Shown here: positions 30,195 through 45,997 of the stretch, one piece after another
Position numbering within the stretch: position 1 is the first letter of the stretch
How the letters are laid out: every line of letters starts with the position of its first letter
Assembly: GCF_002198095.1 (NCBI RefSeq)
Contig: NZ_NHMK01000009.1
Span: forward strand, 310,001-374,000
Direction: 5' to 3'
Source: Deinococcus indicus
GTDB taxonomy: Bacteria > Deinococcota > Deinococci > Deinococcales > Deinococcaceae
DNA length: 64,000 nt
Program-made: the position numbers and the translations under genes
Notes under the pieces: generated by a model
The model's input: the letters and a program-made list of their open reading frames with translations, nothing else
Databases searched by the model: none
What the model was told of the DNA's origin: nothing

Positions 30195-30214
30195 CTTCCA
30201 GTCGCGGCTGGAAG
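30195..30214 (-). terminator. Possible hairpin after the 30246 gene
   Basis: CTTCCAG pairs with CTGGAAG around a six-base loop, 31 bases past the stop on the minus strand. There is no U-tract, so termination is uncertain. Confidence 0.35.
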
Positions 30215-30245
30215 AAGGGGCCGGGCGAGGCGCCGAGGAAGCGGG

Positions 30246-31358
30246 TTAGCGGGCGTCCGACGTCGCCTGAGCCGGCACGAACACGCCGGACTTCAGGTCG
30301 CTCAGGGGGACGTTCGTGATCCGCACGAGCAGGGCGCTGCGGCGACCCCCGGACAGGTACGGCCCGAGCTGATCGATGCTGGAGACGAACCGGAGCTGCC
30401 GGTCCTGACTGTGGACGCTCAGCCGACCCTGGGCATCCACCTTGCCGGCGTCCACCATGAAGTTCGTGCCGCCGCGACTGGTGACGAGCATGACAGCCTC
30501 GCCTTTCTGGAGTCTCGTCGAGATCAGGTGTTCAGGGCCGGTCTTTGTCCCGACAAAGTAACTGCCCCAGACGGGTTGGCCGATCAGCGCCGACAGGAAC
30601 ACGCTGTTGCTGGAGTTGTAGAACGCAGCCCCGATGTCCTCCGGGCCTGCATTCAGCAGGAGGGTGGCGTCGCCCACCTGCATGCGTGGGGAGGTGTACC
30701 CGCTGAAGCGTACGGAACGGGTCCGGGTCAGCAGGTCGACGACGCTGCTGGCGTCGAAGAACGCCACGCCGTCACGGGTAAACCGCGCGTTGACTGAAGT
30801 GCCCCCCAGGGCCAGTGACCGGCCGTTCCGGCTGAGCGTGACCCCCTGGGTTTCCAGGGCGCGGGTGACGTCAGTGCCTTTCAGGAAGACACCCTTGTTG
30901 ACCTCGTGGTCATTGAAGGTGTAACAGGTGACGCCGCCCTTCTCGCTGACGATGGTGATGTTGTCTCCGGAGGGTTTGGTGCCGCGCACGCAGCTCGGCT
31001 TGACGGGTGCCTGCCGGACGACGGTGAGGGTCGTGCTGGTCGCGCCGCTGCCCGCCAGGGCGTACAGTCCGGCGCTGAGAGCAAGGGCGAGGGTTCCGGC
31101 GGCGAGGATGAAGTTTGGCATGATGTACACCTTTGCCATGCCCAGGGTCACGTGGGCGGGTGGCCCGAGTTCGCGGATGGCCTGGGCGGTGGCCTGAGTG
31201 GGGGTGAGGCCGGTCAGGGTCAGGTGGTCGGCGCGCGTCAGGACGTGCTCTTCGAGTTCGTCCCAGAGTTCCTGGCGGCGTGCTTCCGGTAGGCCCCAGG
31301 TGGCGCGGCGCAGGTAGGCGGTGAGTGCGCGGGGGGTGGTGTGGGTGGCGGTGGTCAT
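30246..31358 (-). CDS. Membrane protein co-transcribed with PadR
   Basis: 370 residues. The N-terminal 70 residues resemble the permease prefix/DUF1700-like domain that accompanies PadR regulators (YLRRATWGLPEARRQELWDELEEHVLTRADHL, then ELGPPAHVTLGMAKVY). One membrane segment follows (ILAAGTLALALSAGLYALAG). The remaining ~260 residues form a probable extracytoplasmic beta-rich domain with two Cys near its start (SCVRGTKPSGD, GVTCYTFND), part of which (GVTLSRNGRSLALGGTSVNARF) resembles copper-amine-oxidase-like stalk repeats. The ATG overlaps the padR stop as ATGA. Its function is unknown; the pairing suggests signalling at the envelope. Confidence 0.7.
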   Translation of the reverse strand: MTTATHTTPRALTAYLRRATWGLPEARRQELWDELEEHVLTRADHLTLTGLTPTQATAQAIRELGPPAHVTLGMAKVYIMPNFILAAGTLALALSAGLYALAGSGATSTTLTVVRQAPVKPSCVRGTKPSGDNITIVSEKGGVTCYTFNDHEVNKGVFLKGTDVTRALETQGVTLSRNGRSLALGGTSVNARFTRDGVAFFDASSVVDLLTRTRSVRFSGYTSPRMQVGDATLLLNAGPEDIGAAFYNSSNSVFLSALIGQPVWGSYFVGTKTGPEHLISTRLQKGEAVMLVTSRGGTNFMVDAGKVDAQGRLSVHSQDRQLRFVSSIDQLGPYLSGGRRSALLVRITNVPLSDLKSGVFVPAQATSDAR

Positions 31359-31684
31359 GCGCCGTTCCGGCCGAGCTGCTGCACGGCTCCGGTGAAGGCG
31401 GCGAATTCCTGGCGTTTGGTGTTCAGTGTTTCGCGGCCCCGGTCGGTGATGGCGTAGTACTTGCGGGGTTTGCCGTTGCGGCCGGTTTCGCCGTGCTGCG
31501 CGGCCAGCAGGCCTTCGGCTTCCAGGCGGTGCAGGGCGGGGTAGAGGCTGCCTTCCTTGAAGTCGAAGTACCCGCCGGTGCGGTCGCGGGCGGCCTGGAT
31601 GATCGCGAAGCCGTACAGGGGCTGCTGTTCGAGGAGGGTCAGGAGGATCAGGTCGAGGTTGCCGCGCAGCAGGTCTGGGTTCAT
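31355..31684 (-). CDS. PadR-family transcriptional regulator
   Basis: 109 residues, a compact PadR with LDLILLTLLEQQPLYGFAII, FKEGSLYPALHRLEAEGLL and GKPRKYYAITDRGRETL, forming the winged helix. It probably represses its own operon by binding the ATGT...ACAT dyad that overlaps the promoter 62-104 bases upstream. It is followed by the membrane protein gene with an overlapping start. Confidence 0.93.
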   Translation of the reverse strand: MNPDLLRGNLDLILLTLLEQQPLYGFAIIQAARDRTGGYFDFKEGSLYPALHRLEAEGLLAAQHGETGRNGKPRKYYAITDRGRETLNTKRQEFAAFTGAVQQLGRNGA

Positions 31685-31745
31685 GGGTGCTCCGGTGTGG
31701 GGCTTTGGCCGCGTGGCGTCCCGCGTGGTTGCCGCCCCTGCATAG

Positions 31746-31788
31746 CTATGTCTGTCTACATAGTCTGCCTTGGCTAGCTTGCCGTCAA
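31746..31788 (-). promoter_or_regulatory. padR promoter with dyad operator
   Basis: On the minus strand, -35 TTGACG (31783-31788) and -10 GACTAT (31760-31765) are 17 bases apart. The dyad CTATGTCTGTCTACATAG (31746-31763) overlaps the -10 box, and a half-matching copy, CTGTCTATGTAG (31795-31806), lies upstream of the -35. The arrangement fits PadR autorepression through ATGT/ACAT half-sites. Confidence 0.7.
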
Positions 31789-31852
31789 GCCCAGTCTGTC
31801 TATGTAGTGGGTGGCCGATGCACCGGAGGGACTGAACGGCCACACTGGACCC

Positions 31853-32518
31853 ATGCGCCCCTGGATGTTGACCGCCCCGCAGGCCCACCTCCCCGGATCT
31901 GCCACCACTGCATTCCAGGCCGCGTGGGACGCCCGCGACCCGGCCCTCCTGCCGCCCGAGACACCCCGCTGGCTGTTCCTGCGCTGGCTTCAGGGGCAGG
32001 GCGTCCTGTTCCACGGCTCCCCGCAGGCCGGACTGACCGTCTTCGAGCCGCGCACGCCGCATGACCTGAGCGCCGACGACTTCAGCAAACGTACGGGCGT
32101 GTTCGCCACCTCCGACGCGCTGTGGGCCTTGATGTACGCCCTGCGGGAACGCAGTCGGGTGAAGCGCATGGTGAACGCTGCCCTGCAGGTGCAGCAGACG
32201 GGCAGTTGGAGCGAGACACGGTACTTCCTGTCTCTGGCCCCACAACCGGACCTGACCGTGACGGGTGGTCAGGAACTGCTCTCGACCGGCTTCGTGTACG
32301 TCCTGCCACCAGACGGCTTCGAGCGGATGCCGGACTATGACTGGCCGGGTCTGGGACGGGTGCGCGAACCGCACCTGATCTGCCCGCAGCCTGTCCGGCC
32401 ACTGCTGGCGGTGCCGGTCACGCCGGCCGACTTTCCCCTGCCGGTGCGCCTGCACGACGCCGCCACGGTCGACGCCCGTTGCGCGGCCGATCCGTGGGGG
32501 TTTCCCTGGCTGGACTGA
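31853..32518 (+). CDS. Unknown protein with ART-like N-terminal pattern
   Basis: 221 residues from ATG 31853, chosen because CACACT sits six bases upstream; GTG 31811 is an in-frame alternative. LFHGSPQAGLTVFEPR followed by RTGVFATSDALWALMYALR is the HGS...VFAT pattern of several ART-fold and related proteins, where H and later aromatic residues hold NAD. The C-terminal half (ETRYFLSLAPQPDLTV, FVYVLPPDGFERMP) looks beta-rich. No catalytic Glu can be assigned with confidence, so enzyme activity is a guess. Confidence 0.6.
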   Translation: MRPWMLTAPQAHLPGSATTAFQAAWDARDPALLPPETPRWLFLRWLQGQGVLFHGSPQAGLTVFEPRTPHDLSADDFSKRTGVFATSDALWALMYALRERSRVKRMVNAALQVQQTGSWSETRYFLSLAPQPDLTVTGGQELLSTGFVYVLPPDGFERMPDYDWPGLGRVREPHLICPQPVRPLLAVPVTPADFPLPVRLHDAATVDARCAADPWGFPWLD

Positions 32519-32543
32519 CCCGGATTCAGGGGAGTCCCGGTGG

Positions 32544-33026
32544 TCAGGGCGTCTGTTCTTCCACGTTCAGGGTGCTGCTGTCGGTGTCCTCGCTGGTCAC
32601 GTCGGGGGTGGGTTGGGTGTACGTGCCGGCCTGTTCGGCGGCGGCTTCGGCGTCGCCTCGGTCCACGTAGCGGAACGTTTCGTCGTTCAGGCTGGTGACG
32701 GTGACGGTGTAGTCGCTCAGGCGCTGGGGATCCAGGGTCACGACGCTGGCCTTGACGGTGGCGGCCATGTCGGCGCTCAGGGCGTAGTCGCCCAGCAGGG
32801 CCGAGGTGCAGGGCTGGCCGTTCAGTCCGGCGGGCAGTTGCTGGGGCGTGGCGGTCGCGCGGGCGCGTTCGAGGGCCGTGACGCACTGCGTCCGGAAGTA
32901 CAGGGCGTTGTCGTGCCGGAGTTGCCGGGCGCGTTTCTCGTTGTGGGCTTCGAACATGCCGCTGCACGAGGCCAGCAGGACCGGGAGGGTCAGCAGGGGC
33001 AGCAGGAACAGGGGAGACCGGGGCAT
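32544..33026 (-). CDS. Putative lipoprotein
   Basis: 160 residues with a lipoprotein signal: hydrophobic LPLLTLPVLLASC with the lipobox Cys at about residue 21. The mature part has two more Cys (TQCVTALERARA, NGQPCTSALL) that could form a disulfide, and an acidic, Thr/Ser-rich tail. TACACT lies six bases before the ATG (leaderless). No family is recognised. Confidence 0.72.
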   Translation of the reverse strand: MPRSPLFLLPLLTLPVLLASCSGMFEAHNEKRARQLRHDNALYFRTQCVTALERARATATPQQLPAGLNGQPCTSALLGDYALSADMAATVKASVVTLDPQRLSDYTVTVTSLNDETFRYVDRGDAEAAAEQAGTYTQPTPDVTSEDTDSSTLNVEEQTP

Positions 33027-33111
33027 GAACCGAGTGTAGGGGGCCGGTCGGCGCGGCGTTGCGGCAGGTGCGTCCGCCAGACCAGGGTGCAGGGCGGAGG
33101 CGGCGGGGACG

Positions 33112-33145
33112 TGAAAACCCCCCGGACCGCTGGGGCGCCGGGGGG
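33112..33145 (-). terminator. Rho-independent terminator of the NDH-2 gene
   Basis: CCCCCCGG (33118-33125) pairs with CCGGGGGG (33138-33145), followed on the minus strand by TTTTCAC. Confidence 0.85.
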
Positions 33146-33164
33146 AAGTATCAGAGGCGGGCGA

Positions 33165-34304
<1,140 letters not shown>

Positions 34305-34374
34305 GTCAATCTCCTGTGAACGAATTCACGAGTTCTGTGGGCGGTCGGCCTACTCCCCCGCAAACGCCGTCGGA

Positions 34375-34384
34375 ATCACGTGAT
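34375..34384. promoter_or_regulatory. Palindrome in the NDH-2 upstream region
   Basis: ATCACGTGAT is a perfect palindrome 70 bases before the NDH-2 start. A GTGTAAGAT (extended -10-like) sequence lies further upstream on the minus strand at about 34405. A regulator site is possible but not identified. Confidence 0.3.
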
Positions 34385-34520
34385 CCCGAATTCGGCAACA
34401 GTGTACATCTTACACCAAATCGGTCATGGGTGACCCGCTCACCCACAACACCACGAAGCGTGCGTCCATAACGCAGGAACACCCACAATGCCCGCGCGCC
34501 CCCACACGGCGCGCCCGGCC

Positions 34521-35735
34521 CTACGACGCCAGCAGCGCGGCCCGCCGCGCCCGCACCACCCCCACACGCGGATCCCCCGCCGGCAGGACCGACTCCAGCA
34601 GCGACAGGACCTCCAGGTCATCGAAACGCGCCACGTACTGCCACAGCAGCGCCGGGTCCCGCACGGCGCACACCGCGCGGCGCAGCGCCCCGTCCAGGTA
34701 CGCGCGCCAGTACGACAGCAGCGGCGACTCGCTGAGCGGCAGAGGCGGCCCGCCGAACAGGTCCAGCGCACCCCCCACGTCCCCCGCCAGCAGCCGCCGC
34801 TCCAGCCGCAGCAGGTCCAGGTCCACCGGCACGCTCAGCCGGTACGGCCGCGACGCGATCTGCCCGCCCAGCAGCCCGCGCAGGGTACTGACCTCGGACT
34901 TCAGGGTGCTGGCCGTGATCGGCGCGTCCCCGTACATGTGCGCGTGCAGGGCGTCCAGCGTCAGGCCGTCCGGGTGCAGCGCCAGCACCGTCAGCAACTC
35001 CAGCTGCCGGGGCGTCAGGTGCAGCGCGCGGCCGCCCAGCTGCACGGACGGCGACCCGCACAGCGTCACCCTCAACCCCACCTGCGGTCCCGCCGCCAGC
35101 TGCGACTCGATCCGCTGCGCGTAATGCTGCGCGCTCGCCAGACCCAGCGGCGTGCTCTGGTGCCACACGGTACTCAGGTTCAGCACGCCCAGCAGCGTGC
35201 CCTGCGCGTCCCGCAGCGGCGCGCCGTAACACACCCAGTCATGCACGGCCTGCACGTAATGCTCGGCGGCGAACACCTGCACCGCCCGCCGCTCCCGCAG
35301 GGCCAGCGCCAGCGCGTTCGTGCCGACGCTCTGCTCGTCCCAGTGGCCGCCCGGCACGAAGTTCAGGGCGCGGCCCAGCCGCTGCATGCGCGCACTTCCG
35401 GCCGTCCAGAGCAGCTGCCCGCGCGCGTCGGCCAGCGCGACCATCAGGTCGCCGTCCTGCGCCAGCGCACTCAGTTCCGGGCGCAGGTCACGCGTGGCGA
35501 ACTCCAGCGGCGATCCCGCCCAGGCGGGCGTCTGATCCGACACCGGGGCCGTCAGGCGGTCCGGCGCGACCGACGCCGCCGACCGCTCCCACGACGCCAG
35601 CACCCCCGCCGGCAGGGACGGCGCCCCCGGCCCCGCCCCGCCCCAGCCCCCGACCCGGTCGGCCCCGCCGCGCGACACGAACCGCTGCCAGGCGCTCACG
35701 CGCCGCTGCCTTTCCAGTACGAGTCGCTCGTTCAT
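34521..35735 (-). CDS. GAF-domain transcriptional regulator, divergent from cox genes
   Basis: 404 residues. An AcoR-like GAF region spans about 60-225 ([67 protein letters not shown]). A winged helix follows near 230-310 ([49 protein letters not shown]). AcoR proteins activate sigma-54 genes, but here the AAA domain is absent and a DNA-binding winged helix replaces it. The N-terminal start is set at ATG 35735, with GGGAGGGG just upstream. It is divergent from coxSLM, so it probably controls that operon in response to a small ligand. Confidence 0.85.
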   Translation of the reverse strand: MNERLVLERQRRVSAWQRFVSRGGADRVGGWGGAGPGAPSLPAGVLASWERSAASVAPDRLTAPVSDQTPAWAGSPLEFATRDLRPELSALAQDGDLMVALADARGQLLWTAGSARMQRLGRALNFVPGGHWDEQSVGTNALALALRERRAVQVFAAEHYVQAVHDWVCYGAPLRDAQGTLLGVLNLSTVWHQSTPLGLASAQHYAQRIESQLAAGPQVGLRVTLCGSPSVQLGGRALHLTPRQLELLTVLALHPDGLTLDALHAHMYGDAPITASTLKSEVSTLRGLLGGQIASRPYRLSVPVDLDLLRLERRLLAGDVGGALDLFGGPPLPLSESPLLSYWRAYLDGALRRAVCAVRDPALLWQYVARFDDLEVLSLLESVLPAGDPRVGVVRARRAALLAS

Positions 35736-36069
35736 CGCGTCCCCTCCCCGGTTCCCGCCGGCGGCCCGGCCCGGCTCCTCCGACGTCGGCCTGCCAGCGC
35801 AGCGCCCGCACCCCGCGCCTCTGCGGCGCGTGCTGTTCGGGTTGAAATCCGTTGCAGACCTCAACCGGAGTCCGGATGACTTCCCTGACTTGCTGACCCG
35901 CCCAGGCTACCACGCGCCGCCCGCACCCCCCACCCGTGGGCAGTCCTCGTGGGTGGGCACCGGCACCCTTTTCCAACCTTTTTTGTGTTTGAATGGACGG
36001 GTCACACAATCCAGTCCCGGCGGCCGGTCACTCGCGGCCGCGCGCCACGCAGTCCCACCGGAGGTCCGC
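35736..36069. promoter_or_regulatory. Intergenic control region between the GAF regulator and coxS
   Basis: 334 bp with no gene. TTGTGT (35983-35988) and ACACAA (36004-36009) form an inverted repeat, just after a T-rich run (TTTTCCAACCTTTTTT). A second inverted repeat (CCACCCG...CGTGGGTGG) lies near 35930-35960. These are candidate operator sites for the divergent regulator. No confident -35/-10 pair was assigned. Confidence 0.45.
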
Positions 36070-36555
<486 letters not shown>

Positions 36556-36650
36556 CCCCCGCGCCGACGCACCCCACCGACCGCAGGTTCCCAGGCCGGG
36601 CGCCGGCCGCGCCCCAGCTTCACCGTCCACTCCCAGGGAGGCACCACCCC

Positions 36651-39038
<2,388 letters not shown>

Positions 39039-39040
39039 AG

Positions 39041-39107
39041 CGTTGACAGGTGAAGGTTGATGGTTGATAGCAACCGCCAACCTTCTCCATCAACCCTCAC
39101 CTTTCAA
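39041..39107 (+). repeat. Long imperfect inverted repeat between coxL and coxM
   Basis: GGTGAAGGTTGATGG (39049-39063) faces CCATCAACCCTCACC (39086-39100), with outer GTTGA/TTTCAAC arms. The 90-bp gap is otherwise short of features. In mRNA it would fold as a large hairpin just ahead of coxM's GGAGG site, so it may set stability or relative expression. Confidence 0.7.
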
Positions 39108-39133
39108 CCATCACCCCCATCCCGGAGGGATTC

Positions 39134-39928
39134 ATGTATCCAGCCAGCTTCGACTACCAGAAGGCCGACAGTGTCGATCAGGCCATCGCCGCGCTCGCCG
39201 CGAACCCCGACCTGAAACTCATCGCCGGGGGGCACAGCCTGCTGCCCGCCATGAAACTCCGGCTGGCGCAGCCGCCCGCCCTGCTGGACATCTGGGGCAT
39301 CCAGGAGATGAAAGGCATCCAGCGCGACGGCGACTGGTTCGTGGTGGGCGCCATGACCACCCACGCCGAGGTGCTGCGCAGCGACCTGCCCCTGTTCCCC
39401 GAGGTGGCCGGCTGGGTCGGTGACCCGATGGTCCGCAACCGGGGCACCATCGGCGGCAGTCTGGCCCACGCCGACCCCAGCGCCGACTACCCCGCCGCCG
39501 CGCTGGCGCTGGGCGTGCAGTTCGTCATTCGCGGCCCCGACGGCGAACGCACCGTGGACGCCGACGACATGTTCGTCGGAATGTTCGAGAGTGCCGTCAG
39601 GAGCGGCGAACTCCTGACCCACATCCGCATTCCCGCCACCATCCAGGCCAGCGCGTACGAGAAGTTCCGCCACCCCGCCAGCCACTACGCCGTCGTCGGA
39701 CTGGCCGTCGCCCGGCACGCCGACGGAACGGTCCGCGCCGCGTACACCGGCGCGGCCGAACGCGCCCACCGCCTCCCCGCGCTGGAGGCGGCCGTGAACG
39801 GCTCCCAGGCCATCCCCACCGGACTGGTGGACGCAGGCGACCTGCTCGGCGACCGCTTCGCCAGCGCCGAGTACCGCGCGCACCTCGTGGACGTCCTCGC
39901 CGCCCGCGCCATCGAACGCCTCGGCTGA
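39134..39928 (+). CDS. CO-dehydrogenase-family FAD-binding medium subunit
   Basis: 264 residues. FAD-binding motifs are clear: LIAGGHSLLPAMKLRLAQP (about 29-47) and the second TIGGSLAHADPSADYP (about 105-120). The C-terminal CODH flavoprotein domain follows (ASAYEKFRHPASHYAVVGLAVA). It accepts electrons from the small subunit. A GGAGG lies seven bases before the ATG. Gene order S-L-M differs from the Oligotropha coxMSL order. Confidence 0.95.
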   Translation: MYPASFDYQKADSVDQAIAALAANPDLKLIAGGHSLLPAMKLRLAQPPALLDIWGIQEMKGIQRDGDWFVVGAMTTHAEVLRSDLPLFPEVAGWVGDPMVRNRGTIGGSLAHADPSADYPAAALALGVQFVIRGPDGERTVDADDMFVGMFESAVRSGELLTHIRIPATIQASAYEKFRHPASHYAVVGLAVARHADGTVRAAYTGAAERAHRLPALEAAVNGSQAIPTGLVDAGDLLGDRFASAEYRAHLVDVLAARAIERLG

Positions 39929-39940
39929 CGGAACCCCCCA

Positions 39941-39978
39941 CGCAGCGGCACTCGGCGGGATGTCCGGGTGCCGCTGCG
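39941..39978 (+). terminator. Stem-loop after the cox operon
   Basis: CGCAGCGGCACTCGG (39941-39955) pairs with CCGGGTGCCGCTGCG (39964-39978), with one G-T pair. There is no U-tract, but the stem is long. Confidence 0.65.
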
Positions 39979-40059
39979 CGTTCCAGGGTGTCTGCCGCTG
40001 CGGAGTCCGTCTCAGGCCCTGCTCGCAGAGCGTTCATGACCCGTGGCTACCGTGAGGGC

Positions 40060-40431
40060 ATGAACCGACTGACCCTGGCCCTCGCCACCCTGATCCTCGG
40101 CACCGCGCAGGCCGCCACGCCGCCCGTGCAGGTGAACTACCGCGTCTACCAGTACGCCTGCACGGGCGGGCAGAACCTGAAGGTGTACTACGTGCAGTTC
40201 GGGGATCAGCCCATGTTCGCCATGCTCGACTGGAAAGGCCAGCGGCACGGACTGGCGCAGGCCATCAGCGCCAGCGGCGCCCGCTACGCCAGCCTCAGCG
40301 GCCCGGCGGGCGCACGCGGCGGCCTGCAGTGGTGGGAGCACCAGGGCAAGGCGGAACTCAGCACCTTCGTCGGGAACAGCACCACGACCACCAAGACCCT
40401 GCTGACCGGCTGCAAGACCCCGGGGCGCTGA
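40060..40431 (+). CDS. MliC-like lysozyme inhibitor, secreted
   Basis: 123 residues with an N-terminal signal peptide (LTLALATLILGTAQA). The mature part follows the MliC/PliC barrel: VNYRVYQYACTGGQNLKVYYV, AMLDWKGQRHGLAQ, SASGARYASLSG and LQWWEHQGKAELS; Cys residues at both ends could bond. Such proteins block C-type lysozymes at the envelope. TACCGT lies six bases before the ATG (leaderless). Monocistronic, between cox and mfd. Confidence 0.78.
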   Translation: MNRLTLALATLILGTAQAATPPVQVNYRVYQYACTGGQNLKVYYVQFGDQPMFAMLDWKGQRHGLAQAISASGARYASLSGPAGARGGLQWWEHQGKAELSTFVGNSTTTTKTLLTGCKTPGR

Positions 40432-40494
40432 GCGGTCCTTCGCTAAGTCTTTTCGCTCTCTGTTTCCGGTGCGGGGGGCGCGTACACTCTTCCG

Positions 40495-43638
<3,144 letters not shown>

Positions 43639-43654
43639 GGACGCGCCGGGACAG

Positions 43655-43698
43655 GAACAGGAGGCACCGGGGGAACACAGTCCCGGTGCCTCCTGTTC
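43655..43698. terminator. Bidirectional terminator between mfd and the 43719 gene
   Basis: GAACAGGAGGCACCGGG (43655-43671) pairs with CCCGGTGCCTCCTGTTC (43682-43698), a 17-bp perfect stem for the convergent genes. Confidence 0.85.
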
Positions 43699-43718
43699 TG
43701 TCTGGGCGCAGCCTCCGG

Positions 43719-44750
43719 TCAGCCGGGGGTAGCCGCGCCCGTTCCGGCTGGCCGCAGGCGCCGCCACAGCCAGTGGCCGCCCGCGATCAGCCACGCGAGC
43801 ACGAACACCAGCCCGTACTCGATGACAGGAATGCGGATGATCTCGTTCGCGCGGTCCCAGCCGCGCCCCGAGTACACCAGCGCGACCAGCGCGGCGAACA
43901 CCGCCACCGCACTCCAGCGGGCCCAGCGCGGCCAGCCCAGACCGTACATCTGCGTACCCAGGAACACCGCCCCGAATCCGAAGGCGAACATCGGCCAGAT
44001 GCCGTTGCCCTGGCCCACGGCGACCAGCGTGCCGTGCAGCAGCACCGCGACCTCCAGCGTGGCCGTCCAGGCGCGGTTCAGGTGGGCGCGCGTGAAGGAC
44101 AGGCTGCTCTGGGTCATCAGCAGGAACATGTACACGAACCCGATCAGGTGCCCGCTCGTGGACACCATCGGGTGGTACCAGAAGGTGTAGATGATCGCCC
44201 ACGAGAACACGTACCCGTGGTAACGCCGCACGACGTCCACCGCCACCTGCGGAATGCCGGCGCTGCGGCCCGCGATCAGGCCACGCCGGCGGCTTTCCAT
44301 CAGCAGGACCATCACCAGCAGCAGGATCACGGACCCCTGCGAACTGAAGATGCTCACGTCCTGCGCCAGCCCGTCGTAGAACACGTGCGTCTGGATCAGG
44401 TGCAGCAGGATGAAGCCCGCGTTCACCGCCAGCGCCAGCACGTTGAAGCGGTGCAGGCCCGCCGTATACGCGGGCCGCTGCCGCTGCGCCGCCCAGATCA
44501 GCGCCCACACCGCCACCTGATGCAGCAGGTACGGCACCCAGGCGCTCAGGCGGGTCGCCAGGGTGGGTTCCGGCAGTTTCCAGCGGTACCACGCGGCCCC
44601 CTGGTCCGGCAGCAGGGTCACGCTGTCCAGACGGCCGCCCAGCCACCAGATCAGGCCCGTGAACACGAAACTGAACGCCACGCCGCCCAGCAGCGCCGCG
44701 TTCGCGCCGGGCCGCGCGGCCGGTTCCAGCGCGGAGGAAGAACGGGTCAC
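43719..44750 (-). CDS. Polytopic membrane protein of unknown function
   Basis: 343 residues with about eight hydrophobic segments. Distinctive blocks are NAGFILLHLIQTHVFYDGLAQDV, WAIIYTFWYHPMVSTSGHLIGFVYMFLLMTQSSLSF and LHGTLVAVGQGNGIWPMFAFGFGAVFLGTQMYGL, with membrane His residues that could bind metal or heme. No family is recognised. The GTG start overlaps the stop of a nine-codon leaderless ORF as GTGA. A divergent partner gene of similar type lies 85 bases away. Confidence 0.7.
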   Translation of the reverse strand: MTRSSSALEPAARPGANAALLGGVAFSFVFTGLIWWLGGRLDSVTLLPDQGAAWYRWKLPEPTLATRLSAWVPYLLHQVAVWALIWAAQRQRPAYTAGLHRFNVLALAVNAGFILLHLIQTHVFYDGLAQDVSIFSSQGSVILLLVMVLLMESRRRGLIAGRSAGIPQVAVDVVRRYHGYVFSWAIIYTFWYHPMVSTSGHLIGFVYMFLLMTQSSLSFTRAHLNRAWTATLEVAVLLHGTLVAVGQGNGIWPMFAFGFGAVFLGTQMYGLGWPRWARWSAVAVFAALVALVYSGRGWDRANEIIRIPVIEYGLVFVLAWLIAGGHWLWRRLRPAGTGAATPG

Positions 44751-44776
44751 GGCACACCTGCACAGAAGAGAATCAT
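44747..44776 (-). CDS. Leaderless upstream ORF coupled to the 43719 gene
   Basis: Nine codons (MILFCAGVP). TATCGT (44783-44788) ends six bases before its ATG. The TGA overlaps the GTG of the membrane protein. It would explain how a start with only a weak, badly spaced Shine-Dalgarno is used. Confidence 0.45.
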   Translation of the reverse strand: MILFCAGVP

Positions 44777-44835
44777 GCGCCCACGATAGCCAGTTCCGGC
44801 GGGCGTGGCGACCGGCCGCCCCGGTACACTGGGGC

Positions 44836-45879
44836 ATGACCACCGTCTCGCCCCCGCTGCCGCAGGCCGGACTGTCCGGCGCCGCGTACCGCGCCTCGAC
44901 CCGGCAGAACCTGCTGACCATCGCGCTGGGCTGGTGGCTGCTGGGCGGGATCTTCGTGGACGGCTGGGCGCACAACCAGTTCGGCGAGTCGCTGGAGACG
45001 TTCTTCACGCCCTGGCACGCGCTGTTCTACAGCGGCTTCCTGGCCGTGGCGGGCTGGTGCCTGCGGCTGGCCTCGGTCGGGTGGCGGCAGGGGAGGCGCG
45101 GTCTGGCGGCGTTCCCGGACGGCTACCACCTGGCGGCGCTGGGCGTACCACTGTTCGGGCTGGGCGGCCTGGGGGACATGATCTGGCACACGGCTTTCGG
45201 GATCGAGGTGGGCATCGAGGCGCTGCTGTCGCCCACGCACCTGCTGCTGTTCGCGGGCGCGGTCCTGATCGTCGCCTCCCCCCTGAACGCCGCGTGGCGG
45301 TCCCCGGCCGGGCGCACGGCAGCGGGCGGCGTGCGGTGGGTGGCGGCGCTGTCCGGCACGTCCCTGCTGGCCGCCACGGCGTTCATGCACATGTACATGT
45401 GGGGCCTGATGACCGTCCCGCAGGGCCTGGGCTGGGTGCAGACGCGCGGCGAACTGAGCGCCGTTCTGCTCACGGCCCTGATCATGACCGCGCCGGTCCT
45501 GCTGATCCTGCGCCGCTTCGCGCTGCCGTTCGGGGCAGTCAGCGTCATGTACTTCGTGACGAACCTGGGCATGAGTTTCATGCTCGCGCCCGGCGAGTGG
45601 CGCGTGCCGCTGCTCGCGGCGTTCAGCGGCCTGCTGGCCGACGCGCTGCACGCCCTGCTGCGTCCCGGCGCCGCGCGGGTGTGGCCGCTTCGGGCGTTCG
45701 CGTTCCTGTTGCCGCTGTGCGTGTGGGTGCCGTACCTGGGCGGGGCCGTGCGCCTGGGCCTGAGCAACCTGAGCCTGGAGCTGTGGCTGGGCGTGGCCGT
45801 CATGACCGGCCTGGGCGGCGTGGCCCTGAGTGCCCTGGTGTTCCCCGCGCCGCTGCCCCCGCAGGCGCTGGAGGAATAG
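44836..45879 (+). CDS. Polytopic membrane protein of unknown function
   Basis: 347 residues, about nine membrane segments. A notable motif is GLGDMIWHTAFGIEVGIEALLSPTHLLLFAGA, with Asp, Glu and two His residues inside helices, and later HMYMWGLMTVPQGLGW. No family is recognised; the residues suggest a metal or heme site or proton path. TACACT lies five bases before the ATG, so it is likely leaderless. It is divergent from another polytopic protein (43719), and the two may work together. Confidence 0.72.
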   Translation: MTTVSPPLPQAGLSGAAYRASTRQNLLTIALGWWLLGGIFVDGWAHNQFGESLETFFTPWHALFYSGFLAVAGWCLRLASVGWRQGRRGLAAFPDGYHLAALGVPLFGLGGLGDMIWHTAFGIEVGIEALLSPTHLLLFAGAVLIVASPLNAAWRSPAGRTAAGGVRWVAALSGTSLLAATAFMHMYMWGLMTVPQGLGWVQTRGELSAVLLTALIMTAPVLLILRRFALPFGAVSVMYFVTNLGMSFMLAPGEWRVPLLAAFSGLLADALHALLRPGAARVWPLRAFAFLLPLCVWVPYLGGAVRLGLSNLSLELWLGVAVMTGLGGVALSALVFPAPLPPQALEE

Positions 45880-45903
45880 CGCCGGGCAGGAAGGAGGCGG
45901 CAG

Positions 45904-45993
45904 TCCGTTTCTCTCCTGCTCTGCGGGGCAGCTCTACGAGTCGCATCCGCTCGGATTGAACGGACTTCGCAGCCCATTCAATCGAAGTCCGTC
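45904..45993 (-). repeat. T1 element, truncated copy
   Basis: T1 in reverse orientation lacking one end. It keeps CTCTGCGGGGCAGCTCTACG, GAGTCGCATCCGCTCGGATTG and the hairpin end up to GAAGTCCGTC, then TCA. A T2 element follows at once. Confidence 0.8.
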
Positions 45994-45997
45994 TCAT

